NCBI GenBank assembly: GCA_964035015.1
Contig: OZ036012.1
Coordinates: 932,028-996,027 of the forward strand
Direction: 5' to 3'
Length of the DNA: 64,000 bases
Source: Corallium rubrum
Lineage: Eukaryota > Cnidaria > Anthozoa > Scleralcyonacea > Coralliidae
Shown: in pieces, positions 55,376-64,000 of the stretch
Layout: the number at the start of each line of letters is the position of its first letter
Position numbering within the stretch: position 1 is the stretch's first letter
Notes under the pieces: model-generated
Seen by the model: the letters and a program-made list of their open reading frames with translations, nothing else
Databases searched by the model: none
What the model was told of the DNA's origin: nothing
Translations under genes and position numbers: made by a program

Positions 55376-55393
55376 TGGTGGCAGCGGTGGGAT
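55376..55393 (+). promoter_or_regulatory. Gypsy primer-binding site
   Basis: TGGTGGCAGCGGTGGGAT directly follows the LTR, where a tRNA 3' end primes minus-strand synthesis. The priming tRNA is not identified. Confidence 0.55.
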
Positions 55394-55974
55394 CACCTTA
55401 TGTTGTATAGATTGTTGGAAAGAGCTTTGCAAGTTATTTATAAAGACCAAGAATTAAAAGAAGAAAACTCCCAAATACAACCAGAAACGAAGACGACTCC
55501 TAAACGAAAACAGCCACGACAGACGCAAGTCAGCAAGAAGACGGCAGTAGCCCAAATATCTTGGCTGTATCCTTACAGTATCCTTGTCTTAAAACTTACA
55601 CTTAGTAACTAACGTTCGAAAATTGCACAAATAATATCTTGTGTGCAAGTGCGAACTTTGTACCGCGCTTCGCTTCGGTGAACTTAACACTTGAAAACCT
55701 GTCGCCGATAGAACTCAAATATTCGCGATAGCGATAGCGATAACGTGTATAACAAAATAATAACTGTACAAGTCTAAAGCGACTTTGCAGTTACGGCAAG
55801 AGTGAAATGTCCGCGTCGTTTACACCTCGTGTGGACTGATCAAATCCAGATCAGGGCGGTGCCATTAAAATGTTCAAGCAACAATGCGAGCTCGGTTAAA
55901 GACATAAAGCGAACTTCTCGGTTAAATACATAAATGCGAACTTCTCGGTTAAAGACATAAAGAAAGAAAGGCAA
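55394..55974 (+). other. Gypsy leader
   Basis: Non-coding. A GACATAAA/GCGAACTTCTCGGTTAAA word is tandemly repeated at 55,895-55,965. Confidence 0.45.
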
Positions 55975-56736
55975 GTGGACCATATCTTACTATTCACCGG
56001 CGCTAATGGCATCAAAATGTTTAATTCGTGGAGCCTAAATGAAGCGGATCAAAAAGACCCAGAAATTGTATGGAGCAAATTTATTTCTCAAATTCAACCA
56101 AGAGAATATTTTCGCCCAGCCAGTTTGTACTTACAAAAATTCAGACAACAAGAGAGTGAAAGTATCGATGAGTTCGTGTCAAGATTGAAATTACAAGCAT
56201 TTAAGTGCAATCTACGAGATGAAAAGGAGTTTGAAGATAGAGTGATAGAGCAGTTAATAGCGGGAACGTTTCATAATGAGTTACAAAAGCAGCTCCTAGC
56301 CATGGATCAATTGCTAACACTCGAGAAAGCAATTGAGCTCGGAAAGACGCACGAAGCGACTATCCTACACATGAAGGAGTTAGCACAAGTACAGCGCGAA
56401 GAAGTCATAGTGCATGAAGTGTGAAAAGAATAAAGCTGTCGTAACTGCGGAGGTTACCATTCCAAGTCATCTCGAGATAAATGTCCTGCATATGGAACAA
56501 GATGTCATCGATGCAAAAAGTTGAATCACTGGGGAAAAGTGTGTAGATCTAGATTGTCTGATTTGCCAGCAACAAGCCAATCTTTCCCAAGAAGCCGACA
56601 GAAGCAACTCCGCCAGAAGGGAGATACCGGGCGGGATTTACATGAAGATCAGAAAGAACGAATTTTCCGATTACGAAGATCAATTCGAAGAATTAACAAT
56701 AGAAAGCTTCACGATATCAGACATCAACACTGGTGA
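55975..56736 (+). pseudogene. Gypsy gag
   Basis: The capsid-like part (149 codons) has LYLQKFRQQESESIDEFVSR and FEDRVIEQLIAGTFHNELQ, typical of Gypsy gag. Two in-frame stops (near 56,422 and 56,431) are followed in the same frame by zinc knuckles CRNCGGYHSKSSRDKC and CHRCKKLNHWGKVC. It overlaps the pol frame from 56,642. The N-terminus may be incomplete. Confidence 0.75.
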
Positions 56737-58546
56737 CCAAACTCGTTCAGAAACACAAGATGAAGCGTACACCCATTTGAAAGTCAAATGTAGCGGTAGT
56801 AGAATGCGAGCAGACCACAAAGTAAAAATAGATACAGGCGCGCAAGGCAATATCCTACCAGTGAGAATGTTCAGGGAAATGTTTCCACGAAAACTCGATT
56901 CTGCCGGTCTTCCTCGGAGAAACGCAGTAAAGAACCGACATGTAACCCTCACTTCATATAACGGAACCAAGATACCACAATATGGGGCTATACAACTCCA
57001 GTGCCGATATAGCGGGTATAAATGGGTCAACACCGATTTCTACATTGTAGATTCAGAAGGTCCTGCAATTCTCGGTTTTCAAAGTTATCTGGATCACAAG
57101 CTGGTAACACTTCATTGCGAAATAAACAAGTCTCCAACAGCGTTGCCGAGCAGCACTGCAAAATCAAACGAGAAGAAGCTTGGACGTGTCGACACAGTAG
57201 AAGATTTGAAGGCAACCTACCCCGAGAGATTCGACAAGATGGGAAATTTTCCAGGAATATACCACATCGTTTTGAAAGAAGGAAGTCATCCAGTAATCCA
57301 TGCACCACGAAAATGCTCAATACATCTGAGAGATGAACTGAAAAGTGAGTTAGATGACATGGAACAAAAGGGGGTAATAAGAAAGATAACAGAGCCAACA
57401 GATTGGGTAAACAGCATAGTCATGTCAAGACGACGAAATGGTAAATTGCGCATATGCTTGGACACTAAAGATCTGAATAAGGCCATAAAGCGATGCCATC
57501 ACAAGACTCCAACCCTCGAGGAGATCACACGCAAGTTTTCTGGAGCCAGGTATTTCAGCAAACTAGATGCCAAAAATGGATATTGGTCGGTGTTATTAGA
57601 TGAAGAAAGTTCCCGCCTTACCACGTTTAATAGTCCGTTTGGAAGATACTGTTTTTTAAGAATGCCCTTCGGATTAGTAATGAGTCAAGATGTGTTTCAG
57701 CACAAGATGGATCAAATCTTTGAGAAATGCCCTGGAACAATCAGCATAGCAGACGACATAGCGGTGTGTGGAGAAACGGAAGCTGAACATGACCAGAACT
57801 TGGTTTTCAATAGTGAGAAATGTGAAATCAAAGTTCCGCAAATTAAATTTTTTGGCATGATTTATGACAAGGATGGTGTTCACCCAGACCCTGAAAAAGT
57901 GAAAGTCATTAAAGAAAGACAGTCCCCCGGGAGCAAGACCGAGCTGCAAGAATTCTTGGGAGTTATTATGTACATGTCTACATTCATTCCTGGACTGTCA
58001 GAACAGACCGCCAATCTGCGAAATCTTCTAAAGAAAGACACCGAATTTGCATGGACTGGGGCGCATCAACGAGATCTCGAGAAAATTAAAGATCACATTT
58101 GTGGAGAGACTACTTTGACTTACTTCGATCCGAAGAAAGAAACAGTCATACAAGTTGATGCGTCCGGTAGGGGTCTGGGTGCAGTACTGATCCAAAACAA
58201 TAAGCCAATAGCCTTTGCGTCTAAGTCGCTGAGTGAAACAGAGCCACGGTACGCAAATATAGAGAGAGAACTTCTCGCCGTAGTGTTCGGATGTGAAAGG
58301 TTTCACACGCACGTCTATGGAAAACATTTCATTGTCGAGTCGGATCATTAACCACTTGAGATGATACAACAGAAGCCTCTTACAGCCGCACCTCCAACGC
58401 TACAAAGAATTCTATTACGTCTTCAAACATACGACGTTACGGTTAAATATTTACCGGGAAAAGAAATGCTGGTGGCAGACAGTCTGTCTCGATGTCCAAG
58501 TACGGACAACGCAACAATTGATCTGGATCTTCAGGTCAGTCATGTT
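56642..58546 (+). pseudogene. Gypsy pol: protease, reverse transcriptase, RNase H
   Basis: The protease has KIDTGAQGN with Asp 64 and AILGFQ. The RT has LRICLDTKDLNKAIKR, YFSKLDAKNGYW, RMPFGLVMSQDVFQ and the catalytic IADD at about residue 371. RNase H has VIQVDASGRGLGAVL and ERELLAVVFGCERF. An in-frame gap after HDQNL removes about ten residues before VFNSEKCEI. TAA at 58,349 interrupts RNase H, and the same frame continues with YLPGKEMLVADSLSRCPS to a TAG at 58,547. All catalytic acids are present, but the stops make it non-functional. Confidence 0.85.
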
Positions 58547-58549
58547 TAG

Positions 58550-59494
58550 TTTACACCATCAAAACTTGACCAGATCAAGCAGGAAACAACGAAGGATCCT
58601 ATCCTAAAACAAGTGAAGGAAACAATAGTAGCGGGGTGGCCAGACAAGAGGAGAGATCTACCCAAACAACTTCAGCCATATTGGGCCTTTAGAGATGAGC
58701 TGTCAGTAGAAGATAGCTTAGTGCTAAAGGGTGAACGTGTGATTATCCCAAGCTGTCTAACTCCCTCCATCCTATCTAAGCTTCATGAAGGTCATCAAGG
58801 AGTAGAGAAATCGAAACTCAGAGCCAAGGACTGCGTGTATTGGGTGAACATTAACAAGGATCTAGAGAATACTGTCGCACAATGCCCCGTATGTCAACAG
58901 CACAGAAAGTCGCAGATGAGGGAAACGCTACTCCCTCACGAAATTCCTACGCGCCCATGGCAAGTACTTGGAACAGATTTATTCCAGTTTGATGGAGACA
59001 ATTACTTGGTAATAGCGGATTACTATTCAAAGTTTCCATTCGTAATGAAGATGCCCATCCACTGTACTGCCCAAGCTGTCGTTGACAATACCAAGAAACT
59101 ATTTTCATAGCAAGGAATCCCTCAGAAGGTAGTGAGTGACAATGGACCACAGTTTGGTGCTGCCCAGTACAGCGCATTTGCGGAGAGATGGGGATTTACG
59201 CATGTAACTTCATCACCCCACTACCCCCAATCTAATGGTTTTATAGAAAGAATAACTCAGACCGTGAAATATGCTTTAGAAAAAGCTAAATCGAGTGGGG
59301 ATGATCCGGATATGGCGCTTCTTTGTATCCGCACAACGCCGGTGGACAGCAGTATTCCAAGCCCGGCAGAACTGTTACTTGGCCGCAAATTAAAAGGAAA
59401 CCTGCCTGTTAAAATACGCAATAAAGTGGAGCTGCGAGATGAAGTATATGCACGTCTTGCAGAAAAGAAAGAAAAAACAGAAGAGACATTATGA
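58550..59494 (+). pseudogene. Gypsy integrase
   Basis: In the same frame as the protease/RT. An HHCC zinc-binding head (HEGHQGVEKSKL, then CPVCQQHRK) and a DDE core: GTDLFQFDGDN, VVSDNGPQFG and SNGFIERITQ. A TAG at 59,108 lies between the first and second catalytic Asp. The frame ends at 59,494 and continues in another phase. Confidence 0.85.
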
Positions 59495-59882
59495 CAGACA
59501 TGCCCGAGACCTTTCTCCTTTGAGGCCAGGACAGGACATTCGGATACAGGACCCCAGAACCAGAAAGTGGGCACCAGCTACAGTTCAAAGAGAGTGTCCA
59601 GAACCCAGATCGTATGTGGTGGAGGCGCAGAATGGCGGTTTATTGCGCCGAAATCGACGACACATCCAGCATACTGCAGAGCCCATAAGAAGAAGAACTA
59701 CATCGCAAGATACGGAGCCACAATGGGAACCTGCAGAGACCGTTGGTTGCCAAACTTACAAACAAATAGAACAAGCAATTAGGACCCCACCTACCGGGAG
59801 GCCTCGGATTACTAATCAAGAAGAAATTTATAGAACTCGATCGGGTAGAGCTGTGCGCAAGCCTAATAGATACAGAGAATAA
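59439..59882 (+). pseudogene. Gypsy integrase C-terminal region
   Basis: After a frameshift near 59,450-59,490 the basic C-terminal region follows: YDRHARDLSPLRPGQDIRI and KWAPATVQRECPEPRSYVV, the GPY-like module, and a basic tail ending near 59,882. No envelope-like frame follows. Confidence 0.7.
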
Positions 59883-59988
59883 ACGGACAAGAAAGAAACG
59901 CTTGTATTAAGTGATTGAGAATAGGGTAGGGGAAGGAGAACAAATCTTAGAAATCTTAGACTTTAGTATGCATTTTATCAAAACAAAC

Positions 59989-60001
59989 AAAAAAAGAGAG
60001 A
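59989..60001 (+). promoter_or_regulatory. Gypsy polypurine tract
   Basis: AAAAAAAGAGAGA lies directly before the 3' LTR, the normal plus-strand primer position. Confidence 0.65.
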
Positions 60002-60175
60002 TGTAATATATTGGCATAAATTAGAATTAGGACCATATAATAGATGTGCATAAATTATATGATCACATGTAGAACCTAGGGTGGCACGTAAAGTGCCAGA
60101 TACAACTAGCTATTCATGCTGTAGACATCAGTTGAATAGACCAAATAAAGGCTTTTATAGATCGAATCTTTTACA
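60002..60175 (+). repeat. Gypsy 3' LTR (174 bp)
   Basis: TGTAATATATTGGC to TTTTACA, uninterrupted. About five substitutions from the split 5' LTR give roughly 3 percent divergence by eye. Confidence 0.9.
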
Positions 60176-60194
60176 AACGTTAAATCCGCCACTG

Positions 60195-60315
60195 TATTAA
60201 AGAGTTATTTTCACTCTTAGTAAAGAGTTATTTTCACTCTCAGTAAAGAGTTGTTTTCACTCTTAGTAAAGAGTTATTTTCACTTTTAGTAAAGAGTTAT
60301 TTTCACTCTCAGTAA
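60195..60315 (+). repeat. GAGTTATTTTCACTCTTA minisatellite, right part
   Basis: About five units that would be continuous with 39,588-39,610 if the hAT-like element were absent. Confidence 0.85.
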
Positions 60316-60500
60316 TGTGATAACTCTCAGTATGTGATAACTTTCTAAAAAAAATTGGTGCCATTCTGCGGAATATTTTTCGAGTTACAGAGTGTGAAAA
60401 GATTTATAAATTAACTTGTTTTCTGCGAAATCTGTCGCGCGGTCAGACAGACACTGGTGACGTATGCAGATGGACAGCGCTCGTATTTATTGTTTACAAA

Positions 60501-60790
60501 ATGGCGTCAAGAACGAACTCAACGAAGAACAGGGGAGGGACGTACTGCCTTTGTGGTGCACTGGGTGCTGTTAGTTGCACTAATTCAGCACACACGCCAG
60601 GCATTTCAATGCATAAGTTTCCTAACAAGAGGAAAAACCCAAAAGGGTGGAGAATGTAGACAAGATTTATTCGTAAACATCGCCCCAATTTTCCCCAACT
60701 GAGTTCTCTGTTATCTGCTCAGTCCACTTTGAACCATCTTGCTATTCACAGCGCTATTCTTTTGGTATTCCTTCTCCGCTCAAGCCTAGA
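60501..60790 (+). pseudogene. THAP zinc-finger exon
   Basis: ATG 60,501 opens MASRTNSTKNRGGTYCLCG, with SCTNSAHTPGISMHKFP. After a stop at about 60,657, RFIRKHRPNFPQ follows. A frameshift near 60,699 leads to FSVICSVHFEPSCY. HKFP, the Trp and CxxH-F are THAP (C2CH) DNA-binding features. THAP domains head several animal DNA transposases. It is decayed. Confidence 0.6.
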
Positions 60791-61171
60791 TAAATATATT
60801 TGAATCCAGGATCAGTGCCCTCTGTGGATTCCGTCATTCCCCAAGAATTATTTAAGCTTATTCCTGAATCCGCGCGTCGTCAAATAAAGGTAAGCCGTCA
60901 TTTTAATAAACTGCGTTAATATGTCCTTTTTATGCAGATTTTAATCAGTTAAACTTTGCAGTGCCGTACGAAAAGGAAATGAAGCGTAATCGTTTGGTGA
61001 ATAGTATTTTAATATCGTTTTATCAGTTATTTCGGCTGGAGGAGAAAGCTTAAGAAAGTGCTCAGTTGACGTTGACGTGGAAATAAATTCTTTTGAAGAT
61101 ACAGGACAGGAAGAATCGACTCCATCCTCAACATGCACCACGGCGTCGACATCTTAATGTGATACCACCAT

Positions 61172-61736
61172 CAGACGGGGCATCAGTGTTGACAGTTGTA
61201 CTCTCAAGAGAAAGATACTCGTTCTCAAGAAAACAAATTGGGAGCTAAAACGTCGGTTGATTTCTCGGAATGAACAGATACAAAGTTTTAAAGCGGAGAA
61301 CAATCAACTGAAGGAGGTATGAGTGGACTAGCTAATATAAACACAACATTGTTCATATGCACTGTAGAAAGGTAAACAGTATAAACACACAAATGCTTTA
61401 TGGCTAAGAAATGACCAAAGTTGACTGTATGTTTCTCTTTGCTAATTCAGTCAATAGTTGTGAGCAGTAACAGTGGAGACTGTACTTGGGAAGAAAATGA
61501 AGATTTGGGTAGTGGATCAAAACTGCACAACACTTCTGTGTGTGATATGGATTGTGACAACTATTGTGATGCCGATGATGATGAGCAAGAAGAGGAGAAA
61601 GAACAGCTGGAACAGGATGATCCAGACTAGTATGAAACTGAGGAGGAAGACATGGATAAAGTCGAAAAAGAATCTGTGGAGTCAACATCCAGAAGAGATG
61701 TCAAGTATGATCACATATTAAAATGGGTATCATTTA
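61172..61736 (+). pseudogene. Middle exons of the THAP transposase gene
   Basis: A Leu/Lys-rich coiled-coil-like segment (about 61,190-61,315) ends at a donor GAG/GTATGAG. An acceptor TTGCTAATTCAG at about 61,449 opens an acidic exon (CDADDDEQEEEKEQLEQDDPD) that runs to 61,629. Several reading frames are broken. Confidence 0.4.
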
Positions 61737-61785
61737 TTTAATAACTTAACTGATACAGTATCTGCTCTTTTGTTATTCTTACAGG

Positions 61786-62321
61786 GTGGAACCAGGCACA
61801 TCACATGTGGATGAACCGAAGTTTGTTGTGTTTTACTCAGTGTTGATGTCCTTATTCTCTATGTTATGTTTTAAATGCAAGGGAGAGTCCATCTGTTTCT
61901 ATGAAAGTCCATGGAACTATGGCAACAGTGCAGCAACATTGTAACAAATGTGGTGAAACTTTCAAGTGGCATAGTTAACCCTTAGTACTTGGAAGATACC
62001 CGGCTGGAAATTTACTGTTGAGTTTTGCCATACTCACAGCTGGTGCGTCTGTTAGTAAGATTTTATTAGTATTTAAGCACATGGGACTTGCTGGATATTC
62101 TGCAAGAACCTACTATCACCACCAGACAAAATTCCTTTTCGCTGTTATCTTGAGACATTGGGAAACATGCAAAGCGTCAATGATTGGGATAGTGAAGAGT
62201 ATGACCAACGTCTCCTGGTGTGGTGATGGAAGATATGAGTCTATGGGTCATAATGCCAAATACGGAGCATATAGTTTTCTGTGTTGTGATCTTCAGAAGA
62301 TCGTTCACTTTGAATTACTAC
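61786..62321 (+). pseudogene. THAP-linked transposase core, exon A
   Basis: An acceptor TTATTCTTACAG precedes FVVFYSVLMSLF. After frame breaks the frame from 62,018 has FAILTAGASVSKILLVFKHMG, YSARTYYHHQTKFL and NVSWCGDGRYESMGHNAKYG, giving a first conserved Asp (GDGR). It ends at a donor CAG/GTGAGC at 62,321. The pattern resembles transposases of Kolobok type from memory, but the superfamily is uncertain. Confidence 0.5.
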
Positions 62322-62592
62322 AGGTGAGCTTAACGGTTTTAAAATTCTTGTTCCACTTAACTTATGGCCGACGTGTCATACAAAAATCCGGAAATTTAAA
62401 CATAAGCTTACCCTTTTTCATACCAATAATCTATGTGATGTCATTTCGGGATTTATATGAAACTTCACCTGAACTTCTCCATGTTAGATAACGAATATAA
62501 ATGTAACCATATAATATATAAAAACATAACCATACCCCGCAATGTATTTAACCTATTCTTGCCTAGCATGACCTTAGCCTTTATTCTTACAG

Positions 62593-63060
62593 GCTAACAA
62601 GACTGGCAGTAGCAATGCTATGGAATTGGCTGGTGCAAAACGTAGTTTTGCACACCTGAAGGAATCAGGGGTGAAAATTAAGGTTTTCATTTCTGACCGG
62701 CATCGTGGTATTGCCAAATGGATCAGAACATCTGTAAAAGAGACTACTCACTTCTTTGACATTTGGCACATTGCCAAATCTATCCTTTAAAAGGTAGTTA
62801 AAGCCAGCAAAGAGAGTTCATGTGCTATTTTTAAGGAGTGGACCAAAGCCATCAAGACTCACCTTTACTGGTGTGCAACATCCACAAAGGCAGGTTTCGG
62901 AGATCTAATTGTTGCCAAATGGAAGTCATTCTTGTACCACGTCTGTAACAAACACAAGAACCACCCAGACAAGCTGTACCCTGAATGTGCCCATGGTGAA
63001 CTCCAGCGCATAAAATGGATCAAATATTGTAGGTATATAAAATATGTTCTATTTATAGAC
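62593..63060 (+). pseudogene. THAP-linked transposase core, exon B
   Basis: It starts after acceptor TTATTCTTACAG. Reading through from exon A it gives ANKTGSSNAMELAGAKRSF, VKIKVFISDRHRGIAKWI (second conserved Asp in SDRH) and HFFDIWHIAKSIL. A TAA follows at about 62,788, then VVKASKESSCAIFKEW, HLYWCATSTKAGFGDLI and HVCNKHKNHPDKL. Exon A and exon B flank a 271-nt intron with canonical GT-AG ends. The coding sequence is lost at the microsatellite. Confidence 0.5.
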
Positions 63061-63111
63061 TAAAACAGCTTACTACATGTAAGTAGTCTGCTTGCACTGT
63101 GAGCAGGGTTC

Positions 63112-63112
<1 letters not shown>

Positions 63113-63155
<43 letters not shown>

Positions 63156-64000
63156 GGACGGACAGACGGACAGACGGACAGACGGACAGACGGACAGACG
63201 GACAGACGGACAGACGGACAGACGGACAGACGGACAGACGGACAGACGGACAGACGGACAGACGAACAGACGGACAGACGGACAGACGGACAGACGGACA
63301 GACGGACAGACGGACAGACGGACAGACGGACAGACGGACAGACGGACAGACGGACAGACGGACAGACGGACAGACGGACAGACGGACAGACGGACAGACG
63401 GACAGACGGACAGACGGACAGACGGACAGACGGACAGACGGACAGACGGACAGACGGACAGACGGACAGACGGACAGACGGACAGACGGACAGACGGACA
63501 GACGGACAGACGGACAGACGGACAGACGGACAGACGGACAGACGGACAGACGGACAGACGGACAGACGGACAGACGGACAGACGGACAGACGGACAGACG
63601 GACAGACGGACAGACGGACAGACGGACAGACGGACAGACGGACAGACGGACAGACGGACAGACGGACAGACGGACAGACGGACAGACGGACAGACGGACA
63701 GACGGACAGACGGACAGACGGACAGACGGACAGACGGACAGGCGGACAGGCGGACAGGCGGACAGGCGGACAGGCGGACAGGCGGACAGACGGACAGACG
63801 GACAGGCGGACAGACGGACAGACGGACAGACGCACAGACGGACAGACGGACAGACGGACAGACGGACAGACGGACAGACGGACAGACGGACAGACGGACA
63901 GACGGACAGACGGACAGACGGACAGACGGACAGACGGACAGACGGACAGACGGACAGACGGACAGGCGGACAGGCGGACAGGCGGACAGGCGGACAGACG
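63113..64000 (+). repeat. (GGACAGAC)n microsatellite running off the window
   Basis: It begins as (GACA)n at 63,113-63,152 and becomes an 8-bp GGACAGAC array with GGCG variants in clusters near 63,740-63,810 and 63,965. At least 888 bp; the right end is not in the window. The long RLSVCPSV frame is an artefact. Confidence 0.95.

Larger units (their letters stand above)
39611..60194. mobile_element. hAT-like element hosting the nested insertions
   Basis: The left end CAGGGGCGGATCTAGG and the right end, on the other strand, CAGTGGCGGATTTAACG are hAT-type termini. TATTAAA lies at 39,604-39,610 and 60,195-60,201, and the same minisatellite stands outside both ends, so the empty site can be read across. 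Its own length is about 1,976 bp (39,611-41,567 plus 60,176-60,194). The G-rich palindrome near 39,660-39,690 matches the MITE at 20,004. No transposase was found. Exactly 7 bp are duplicated, where 8 would be standard. Confidence 0.7.

Noticed and set aside
56642..59882. A functional retrovirus-like element
   Set aside because: Three in-frame stops, an internal gap and a frameshift, plus no envelope-like frame; it is a dead Gypsy copy.
63110..63835. 241-codon minus-strand frame of RLSVCPSV repeats
   Set aside because: It is a translation of the 8-bp microsatellite; open in-phase frames are expected and no start context or domain exists.

Overview
The window looks like repeat-dense, intron-bearing, AT-rich DNA from a marine invertebrate animal, and a cnidarian such as a coral or anemone is my best guess. 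The evidence is the mix of element families: CR1-type LINEs with an esterase ORF1, Ngaro-type tyrosine-recombinase retrotransposons, Penelope-like elements with GIY-YIG endonuclease, a Helitron Rep, a 5S-rRNA-derived SINE, hammerhead-ribozyme repeats and many palindromic MITEs. The host assignment is inference. There are no bacterial operons. Almost every recognisable coding region is a transposable-element protein carrying stops, frameshifts or insertions.

Layout. 1-8 kb: small inverted-repeat elements, including a 1.3 kb fold-back and a fold-back Penelope tail, a relic ribozyme repeat and a 5S-derived SINE. 10.4-12.1 kb: broken Helitron Rep. 13-17 kb: palindromic MITEs, a (GGAT)n tract and a 19-bp minisatellite. 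17.5-18.1 kb: an inverted pair of 263-bp retrozyme-like repeats, each with a complete hammerhead ribozyme. 18.5-23.2 kb: a Penelope-like element whose endonuclease gene is split by a 3.5 kb TIR transposon that itself holds a hAT-type MITE and a tRNA-derived SINE. 24.7-27.6 kb, minus strand: the one candidate host gene, with TATA box, signal-peptide exon, second exon and an EGF-like phase 1-1 exon. 28-38 kb: minisatellites, LINE tails, a second 5S-SINE and a 1.2 kb fold-back Penelope element with an 11-bp target duplication.

39-60.3 kb is a nest at least six layers deep. A 21-bp minisatellite is split by a hAT-like element. That element is split by a Gypsy LTR retrotransposon. The Gypsy 5' LTR is split by a 13.6 kb Ngaro-type element. 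The Ngaro tyrosine-recombinase gene is split by a nearly full-length CR1 LINE, and the LINE 3'UTR carries a 75-bp MITE. The Ngaro leader also holds a 2.5 kb array of 277-bp units derived from a tRNA-SINE, arranged in two opposite orientations. 60.5-63.0 kb: a decayed multi-exon THAP/transposase gene, possibly Kolobok-like. 63.1 kb to the window end: a GGACAGAC microsatellite.

Together the pieces record an insertion history rather than a pathway. The insertion order can be read from which element interrupts which. The best candidates for new biology are the paired hammerhead repeats, the ribozyme-tailed Penelope elements and the SINE-derived satellite.
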